NCBI GenBank assembly: GCA_964421815.1
Contig: CAYQYT010000005.1
Coordinates: 1 to 64,000, forward strand
Reading direction: 5' to 3'
Source of the DNA: DTU089 sp964421815
Lineage (GTDB): Bacteria > Bacillota > Clostridia > Oscillospirales > Acutalibacteraceae
DNA: 64,000 bases
Made by a program: the position numbers and the translations under genes. Positions 58,624 to 64,000 of the stretch are shown one piece after another (the stretch's first letter is position 1; each line of letters begins with the position of its first letter). The notes below the pieces were generated by a model. That model was not told the DNA's origin, made no database searches, and saw nothing but the letters and a program-made list of their open reading frames with translations.

Positions 58624-59673
58624 CTATTTGTTAACTGAAAATGAAAATACCGTTGTAGTTGTGTACTCTTCTCCCGCGTCAAAAACGCATTTGCACCAAT
58701 CGGGGTGATTGGGGGAGTCGGGGAATACCTGTGTTTCGTAACAGAAAGCGGTTCTGTGGTTAATGGGGAGACCGCCCTTTCCCGTAAGTGTTCCGTCAAG
58801 AAAGTTTCCTGTGTAAAGTTGAATTCCCGGTAAATCGGTTTTAACATCCATCCTAATGCCGCTTTTATCACCAATGGCGGAGGCGACAAATTTCAATGTG
58901 CCGTCATAGTCCGCAATACAGAAGTTGTGATCGTAGCCCATGCCGTTTTTAAGTTGAATGTGGTCATCGTCAATATCTCTGCCGATAGGTTTAGGCTCTC
59001 TGAAATCAAAGGGCGTGCCGGTGACGGAGGGAAGTTCGCCCGTGGGAATACTGTTTTTATCAATGGGAGTGTAACGGTCGGCATTGATTGTTAATATGTG
59101 ATTCAGCACATCACCGCCGTCAAACCCGTTAAGGTTGAAGAAAGCGTGGTTTGTAAGGTTAATAACTGTTTTTTTGTCGGAAACTGCCTTGTATGCGATA
59201 ATTAAATCATCCTCGTCGGTGAGTGTGTATGTAACGCAGACGTCAACATTTCCGGGGAAACCCTCCTGTCCGTCGGGACTGTGATATGTGAACTTGACCG
59301 CATTTTCAGTCAAAATTTCACCATACCAAAAAGCCGAAGAGTATTCGGCTCCCCCATGGAGTGAGGTAATGCCCTTTTCGTTGCGCGTAACATTGAATTC
59401 CGTGCCGTCGATAAAGAATTTTCCGTCTTTTATGCGGTTTGCATACTGACCGACTATAACACCTTGGTAGTCGCCTTGTGTAAGGTGATCTTCAAGTGTA
59501 TCAAAACCCACAAGAATATCAATGAACTTTCCGTTTTTATCTTTAACAAACAACTTGTCAAGGGTGGCACCTTTTTCAAGAAGCTGTGCTTTCATTCCGT
59601 TTTTATTTTCAATAGTAAAAGAACTTACTTCTTTATCTTCCGATTTACCGTAGAAGCGTTTTATAACAGACAT
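58624..59673 (-). CDS. galM: Aldose 1-epimerase (galactose mutarotase)
   Basis: GalM interconverts alpha and beta anomers of galactose and glucose. The 349-residue protein (start ATG 59673 after GGAGG) shows VGQYANRIKDGKF, SLHGGAEYSSAFW with the catalytic His, VINLTNHAFFNL with the second His, GYDHNF and the catalytic Glu in RTAFCYETQVFPDSPNH. It would support use of galactose released by the beta-galactosidase at 28472. Confidence 0.94.
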   Translation of the reverse strand: MSVIKRFYGKSEDKEVSSFTIENKNGMKAQLLEKGATLDKLFVKDKNGKFIDILVGFDTLEDHLTQGDYQGVIVGQYANRIKDGKFFIDGTEFNVTRNEKGITSLHGGAEYSSAFWYGEILTENAVKFTYHSPDGQEGFPGNVDVCVTYTLTDEDDLIIAYKAVSDKKTVINLTNHAFFNLNGFDGGDVLNHILTINADRYTPIDKNSIPTGELPSVTGTPFDFREPKPIGRDIDDDHIQLKNGMGYDHNFCIADYDGTLKFVASAIGDKSGIRMDVKTDLPGIQLYTGNFLDGTLTGKGGLPINHRTAFCYETQVFPDSPNHPDWCKCVFDAGEEYTTTTVFSFSVNK

Positions 59674-59804
59674 TGCAAACCTCCACATGATAATGTTGTA
59701 TATATAATAATACTATATGTGGCGGGAAGTCAAGAAACAAAAGGTAAGTTAAATAAATTAACATAATTTTATCAAATACTTAACATTTGATTTCTTAGGT
59801 TACA

Positions 59805-59833
59805 TTGATTATTCTTGATATTTATGGTATAAT
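59805..59833 (+). promoter_or_regulatory. Promoter of the FHA-SEDS/PBP operon
   Basis: TTGATT (59805-59810), 17 bases, perfect TATAAT (59828-59833) lies 36 bases before ATG 59870; GGAAGGAG is the ribosome site. Confidence 0.7.
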
Positions 59834-59869
59834 TAGCCAACAATACCTGTTAGGAAGGAGCGTGACACC

Positions 59870-61558
59870 ATGGAATTTGTAAGCACGATTGCACCTGTGC
59901 TCAGATATCTTATGCTCGGTATAGTGCTTTTTGTCACCGTGAGGATGTTGATTGCTCTTTTTTGCAAAAAAACGACGGACCCTTTGCGTGCAAAACTTGT
60001 CAACACCATAACGGGAGAAGGAATTTCCCTATACGACAGAGAACTTTCAATAGGCAGAAACAAAAAATGCGATGTTGTGCTTCCTTTTGAAACAATCTCA
60101 CGTCTTCATGCAGTTATTGCTTATAGAAATAAGGGCTTTGTTGTGTTCGATACCTTCTCAAAATCCGGTGTAACGGTGAACGGAGAAAAGATTCAGGGCA
60201 AAAGCTATATCTGTGACGGCGACATTATCGGAATGGGCGGTCTTGAATATGAACTCAAGGAATATCGTTACAAATACATAAAGGACAAGAGTGGTGGTAC
60301 AGGACGTCCATCCTATGCCGTTACACTTATTTTGCTCGGATTATTTAATATTTTTTCAATGCTTATCAATATGTTTCCCGATGGCAAAGCAAGTGTTCAG
60401 ATCGTTTGTGTTTATTTAGGATTTATTGCGTTGCAGTGGCTCTATTTTGCCTTTGCGTCGTTTGTAATGCGAATAAACAATTTTGAACTTGAAATGATAG
60501 GGTTTATGTTTTCCTCAATAGGACTTGCAATTGTGGGGAGTATGTATCCCGATACGGTTCTTAAACAGTTTCTTGCGATTGTGTTGGGTGTAATCCTTTA
60601 TTGTGCCCTTGTAATGTTTATGCGGTTTTTGAACCTTGTAAAAACGCTTCGTTGGGGAGTGGCATTTTGTGCAATCGGACTTTTGGCAATAACTCTTGTT
60701 ATAGCTGAGCCAACGAACGGAGCTTTAAGCTGGTTGTCCTTGGGAGGAGTATCGCTTCAACCCTCGGAGTTTGTTAAGGTTGCCTTCATTTTTGCAGGTG
60801 CAGTTACTCTTGAAAAACTCCAATCCATAAGGCATTTGACAATGTACATTATATTTGCCGCCGCTTGTGTGGGCGAACTTTTCCTGATGTATGATTTCGG
60901 TGCGGCTTTAATATTCTTCTTTACTTTTATAGTCATTGCTTTTATGCGTTCCGGCGACATCAGGACTCTTGTTCTCATTTGTATAGTGGCAGCCTTGGGC
61001 GCGGGCTTGATTATTGTTTTCAAACCATACGTTGCAAGCCGTTTTTCCACCTATCTTCACGTGTGGGAGTATATGGACGAGGGCGGTTATCAGCAGACGA
61101 GAACCCTTATATATACTGCTTCCGGCGGACTTTTCGGACTTGGATTGGGCAACGGTGAACTGCGTAATATATTCGCCGCGGCGGAGGATTTGGTATTTGG
61201 TGTGGTCTGCGAAGAATTTGGCATGATAATGGGATTTTTGATTCCTCTTGTATATGGTGCAATTGCAGTTTGGGCAGTTGTAAATTCGGGAAAAACAAAA
61301 TCCACCTTTTATTCAATAGCCGGTACGGCGGCAAGTGCGATGTTGCTTTTTCAGACCATGCTTAATATATTCGGTGTTACAGACCTTTTACCTCTCACAG
61401 GTGTTACGTTGCCGTTTATAAGTAAAGGCGGCTCGAGTGTGATAAGTTGTTTTTGTTTGCTTGCTTTTATAAAAACTATTGATACAAGAACTTATGCAAG
61501 TTTTAAACCCGATATTAAAATATTTCAAAATGTTCAATCGGGAGGTAGAGAAAAATGA
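59870..61558 (+). CDS. FHA domain fused to FtsW/RodA/SpoVE-type SEDS glycosyltransferase
   Basis: SEDS proteins polymerise peptidoglycan glycan strands from lipid II. The 562-residue protein has one N-terminal membrane helix, an FHA phosphothreonine-binding domain (SIGRNKKCDVVLPFETISRLHA, FVVFDTFSKSGVTVNGEKI; about residues 60-130) and a ten-helix SEDS domain from about residue 150. The latter shows GGVSLQPSEFVKVAFI, EDLVFGVVCEEFGMIMGFLI and LPLTGVTLPFISKGGSS. Fusion of FHA to SEDS is notable; in many bacteria the FHA protein is separate. The stop overlaps the PBP start by four bases. Confidence 0.92.
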   Translation: MEFVSTIAPVLRYLMLGIVLFVTVRMLIALFCKKTTDPLRAKLVNTITGEGISLYDRELSIGRNKKCDVVLPFETISRLHAVIAYRNKGFVVFDTFSKSGVTVNGEKIQGKSYICDGDIIGMGGLEYELKEYRYKYIKDKSGGTGRPSYAVTLILLGLFNIFSMLINMFPDGKASVQIVCVYLGFIALQWLYFAFASFVMRINNFELEMIGFMFSSIGLAIVGSMYPDTVLKQFLAIVLGVILYCALVMFMRFLNLVKTLRWGVAFCAIGLLAITLVIAEPTNGALSWLSLGGVSLQPSEFVKVAFIFAGAVTLEKLQSIRHLTMYIIFAAACVGELFLMYDFGAALIFFFTFIVIAFMRSGDIRTLVLICIVAALGAGLIIVFKPYVASRFSTYLHVWEYMDEGGYQQTRTLIYTASGGLFGLGLGNGELRNIFAAAEDLVFGVVCEEFGMIMGFLIPLVYGAIAVWAVVNSGKTKSTFYSIAGTAASAMLLFQTMLNIFGVTDLLPLTGVTLPFISKGGSSVISCFCLLAFIKTIDTRTYASFKPDIKIFQNVQSGGREK

Positions 61559-62943
61559 AAATGACCTCAAGACGAGGATTTGTTGTTTTGATTCTTGTGG
61601 CAGTAGTTGTAGCAGGTCTGGGATTTTTAGGTTACAAACTTGCGGTGAACGGCGAAAACTGGGCAACCCTTAGGGCAAATGAACACCTGACCGAAGACGG
61701 CAGTTTTATTGCCGCAGGTAATATAACCGACCGCAACGGTGAGATACTTGCTAAAACGGAGAATAACGAGAGGGTGTATAACGATTCTGAAAGGATAAGA
61801 CGCTCCACACTCCATATTGTAGGGGATACGGAAGGGTATATTTCCTCCGGTGTCCAGACTGCCTACAAAACACAACTTATAGGCTACAACAGAATAACAG
61901 GACTGTATTCCTTGGTGAAAAACGGACGGGGAAACGATGTTAAACTGACCCTTGACAGTGAGATTTGTGCAACGGCTTACGACAAACTTAACGGCAGAAA
62001 GGGAGTTGTTGCCGCTTATAACTATAAAACGGGGGAGCTTCTTTGCTCCGTTTCAAGCGGTAACTACGATATTCGCAATAAGCCCGACTCTGCAGAAATT
62101 GAGGAAAATGCCGACGGCAAGTACGACGGAATTTATATGAACCGCCTTATTGACGGATTATACACTCCCGGTTCGGTTTTCAAAATTGTTACTGCCGCAA
62201 GTGCGGTGGAGAATATAAGTGAAATCAGCAGTTGGGAATATACATGCAAAGGGGAAACTGTTATTGACGGTGTCAAGGTTACCTGTCCTCACCGTCACGG
62301 AAAATTGACATTTAAAACCGCTTTTTCAAATTCTTGTAACTGTGCTTTTGCACAATTGGGCGACGATTTGGGTAAGGAAAACCTTTCCGCAACCGCTAAA
62401 AAGTTCGGTTTTGGAGAAAGTTTTTCATTCGGTAAAGTGACAACGGAAAAAAGCAGATTTGATTTGACGGATGCCGAGAGGGGCGACGTTGCCTGGGCAG
62501 GTGTGGGACAATACACAACTCTTGTAAATCCCTATCACATGCTCACCTTGGTAGGCTCAATAGCCAATGAGGGAACTGCGATTTTACCATATGCAATTTC
62601 CTCGGTTCAGACCCCGGATGGCAAGATTATTGAGGAAACAACCGCACAATCCCGTGAATACATTTCTCCGGAGGTTGCAAATCTCGTGAAGGAGATGATG
62701 CGTTTCACCGTTGAAGACAACTACGGTGATTGGCGTTTCCAAGGCCTTGAAATGTGCGGTAAAACAGGTACTGCGGAGGTTTCCGATGACGAGGCCCCTC
62801 ATTCCTGGTTTGTGGGATTTTCTAAAAATCCCGCCTGTCCCGTTGCAATAGTTGTAGTTGTGGAAAACGGCGGTTGGGGTTCCTCGGCGGCATTACCCAT
62901 TGCTTCTGCGGTAATGACAAGTGCATACAAGGCGCTGTCATGA
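61555..62943 (+). CDS. Class B penicillin-binding protein (transpeptidase), PbpA-like
   Basis: The 462-residue protein has one N-terminal membrane helix (VVLILVAVVVAGLGFLGYKL), a short N-terminal region and a transpeptidase domain with the catalytic Ser in PGSVFKIVTAAS (about residue 207), SxN as SNSCN, and KTGTAE. The short form and its pairing with an upstream SEDS protein resemble RodA-PbpA pairs of Actinobacteria. It likely crosslinks strands made by its SEDS partner; with the FHA domain this suggests phospho-control of elongation or division. Confidence 0.93.
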   Translation: MKMTSRRGFVVLILVAVVVAGLGFLGYKLAVNGENWATLRANEHLTEDGSFIAAGNITDRNGEILAKTENNERVYNDSERIRRSTLHIVGDTEGYISSGVQTAYKTQLIGYNRITGLYSLVKNGRGNDVKLTLDSEICATAYDKLNGRKGVVAAYNYKTGELLCSVSSGNYDIRNKPDSAEIEENADGKYDGIYMNRLIDGLYTPGSVFKIVTAASAVENISEISSWEYTCKGETVIDGVKVTCPHRHGKLTFKTAFSNSCNCAFAQLGDDLGKENLSATAKKFGFGESFSFGKVTTEKSRFDLTDAERGDVAWAGVGQYTTLVNPYHMLTLVGSIANEGTAILPYAISSVQTPDGKIIEETTAQSREYISPEVANLVKEMMRFTVEDNYGDWRFQGLEMCGKTGTAEVSDDEAPHSWFVGFSKNPACPVAIVVVVENGGWGSSAALPIASAVMTSAYKALS

Positions 62944-62970
62944 TTTACATTTTTTTCAAGTTGGATTTTA

Positions 62971-62999
62971 TTGACTTATTATTCCGTATATAGTAAAAT
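62971..62999 (+). promoter_or_regulatory. Promoter of the ABC transporter genes
   Basis: TTGACT (62971-62976), 17 bases, TAAAAT (62994-62999) lies 44 bases before ATG 63044. Confidence 0.6.
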
Positions 63000-63043
63000 A
63001 ATAATTCAGTATCAAAATAAAAGAGAGCGAAAGGCTGAAATAA

Positions 63044-63745
63044 ATGAGTTTTATAGAATTTGATTCCGTTTACAAAAGATATAAAATGGGCGAAGTTGTT
63101 ATCAATGCTGCCGACGGTGTTACCTTTAATATTGAGCAGGGAGAGTTCTGCATAATCGTGGGTGCCAGCGGTGCCGGTAAAACAACCGTTCTAAATATTC
63201 TCGGCGGTATGGATGACTGCGATGACGGTAAGGTCCGTGTAGCGGGTGATCTTATTAACGAATACGACAGCAAGCGCCTTATTGAGTACAGACGTTATGA
63301 CGTGGGCTTTGTTTTCCAGTTTTATAACCTTGTTCCCAACCTTACGGCACTTGAAAATGTTGAACTTGCTACCCAAATCGGTACAAAGGCACTCAATCCT
63401 ACAAAGGTGCTTGAAAGAGTGGGCTTGGGCGAAAGACTTGACAACTTCCCCGCACAACTTTCGGGTGGTGAGCAACAGCGTGTTTCAATCGCCCGTGCCC
63501 TTGCAAAGAATCCGAAAATTCTTTTGTGCGATGAGCCCACGGGTGCTCTCGACTATAACACGGGTAAGCAGATTCTCAAATTGCTTCAGGACACAAGCCG
63601 TGAAACAGGTATGACGGTTATTGTTATTACTCACAACCAGGCACTTACGCCCATGGCGGACAGAGTTGTTACCATGAAAAGCGGACGAGTTGTAAAAATA
63701 GAAACCAATGAAAACCCCATGTCAGTAGCAGATATCGAGTGGTAA
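63044..63745 (+). CDS. ABC transporter ATP-binding protein (MacB/LolD type)
   Basis: The 233-residue ATPase has Walker A VGASGAGKTTVLNIL, the Q-loop in VGFVFQFYNLVPNLTALENV, signature LSGGEQQRVSIARAL, Walker B ILLCDEPTGALD and the His switch ITHNQ. Insertion LVPNLTALENV is characteristic of the MacB/LolD/FtsE group. It is followed 13 bases later by an FtsX-like permease, so the pair is an exporter or membrane-remodelling system. Confidence 0.94.
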   Translation: MSFIEFDSVYKRYKMGEVVINAADGVTFNIEQGEFCIIVGASGAGKTTVLNILGGMDDCDDGKVRVAGDLINEYDSKRLIEYRRYDVGFVFQFYNLVPNLTALENVELATQIGTKALNPTKVLERVGLGERLDNFPAQLSGGEQQRVSIARALAKNPKILLCDEPTGALDYNTGKQILKLLQDTSRETGMTVIVITHNQALTPMADRVVTMKSGRVVKIETNENPMSVADIEW

Positions 63746-63758
63746 GAGGAAGTAAATC

Positions 63759-64000
63759 ATGACAAAAGCTTATGTTACAGACAGTTTGCGGTCTATAAAA
63801 CGCTCCTTCAGCCGTTTTGTTTCGATTATAGCAATCGTGGCAATGGGTTGCGGACTGTTTTGCGGACTTAACGCGGTAGGTCCCGATATGCGTGAAACCG
63901 CAAATGAATATTACGATACATATAACCTTATGGATATAAGGTTGCAATCCTATCTGGGACTGTACGATGAGGACCTTGAACAGATTCGCACAATAGAAGG
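63759..64000 (+). CDS. FtsX-like ABC permease (partial, runs off the window)
   Basis: Only the first 80 residues are inside the window. They begin MTKAYVTDSLRSIKRSF and include one membrane helix (VSIIAIVAMGCGLFCGLNAV) followed by an extracytoplasmic domain start (DMRETANEYYDTYNLMDIRL). This is the usual start of large FtsX/MacB-type permeases that pair with the ATPase upstream. Length and substrate cannot be told from the window. Confidence 0.85.
   Translation, partial: MTKAYVTDSLRSIKRSFSRFVSIIAIVAMGCGLFCGLNAVGPDMRETANEYYDTYNLMDIRLQSYLGLYDEDLEQIRTIE

Noticed and set aside
1..64000. Insertion sequences, prophage or integrase genes
   Set aside because: No transposase, integrase, phage structural gene or terminal inverted repeat was seen.

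Overview
The window looks like chromosomal DNA of an anaerobic member of the Clostridia (Firmicutes), most likely a gut or rumen Oscillospirales/Ruminococcus-like lineage. The evidence is gene content and signals: the SRP RNA-dnaX-ybaB-recR-smpB-ssrA order, a DUF2508-BofA pair, SDR-type fructuronate reductase, indolepyruvate:ferredoxin oxidoreductase, consensus sigma-A promoters with 17-base spacers, and many GTG/TTG starts behind strong Shine-Dalgarno sites. No rRNA, insertion sequence, prophage or CRISPR array was seen. The species cannot be named from the sequence alone.

Layout. 48-4704 (minus) is a housekeeping block: tmRNA, SmpB, RecR, YbaB, DnaX, an SRP RNA not visible as an ORF, and YebC. 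4936-9433 (plus) holds a paired M16 peptidase set, Lgt and FolD. 9593-12310 (plus) is a uxuA-eda-kdgK operon for hexuronate breakdown. Its partner, fructuronate reductase, lies at 16990-17841 on the other strand beside a sugar isomerase-like gene. Between them are a 1027-residue leucine-rich-repeat membrane protein and a one-gene HTH-HipA-like kinase under a palindromic operator. 17854-20778 (minus) also has rsmI and a phosphoribosyltransferase. 21633-27195 (plus) is a CoA ligase, sodium:solute symporter and IorAB cluster that fits arylacetate or aryl-pyruvate metabolism. 28472-31486 is a GH2 beta-galactosidase, followed by tRNA-Ser(GGA) and an M28-like peptidase. 33548-35751 carries an aminotransferase with an Lrp regulator. 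35882-36404 pairs a miniature ferredoxin-thioredoxin reductase-like protein with thioredoxin. 36576-42591 is a seven-gene operon (tmk, DUF2156, GNAT, DJ-1, 5-FTHF cyclo-ligase, MltG, ApbE).

The right third is rich in envelope functions: DUF2508/BofA, glycogen phosphorylase, two tandem paralogous membrane-anchored proteins with different repeat linkers, YhhN, a MalY-type lyase, TtcA, a response regulator-kinase-HtrA operon, a large membrane-anchored protein with a basic tail, GalM, an FHA-SEDS fusion with its PBP, and the start of an ABC exporter cut by the window end.

The best candidates for something undescribed are the self-contained HTH-HipA kinase with its operator-promoter (15643-16964), the twin repeat-linker surface proteins (47241-49492), the mini-FTR/thioredoxin pair (35882-36404), and the symporter/CoA-ligase/IOR cluster (21633-27195). 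All functional statements are homology judgements by eye; no search was run.
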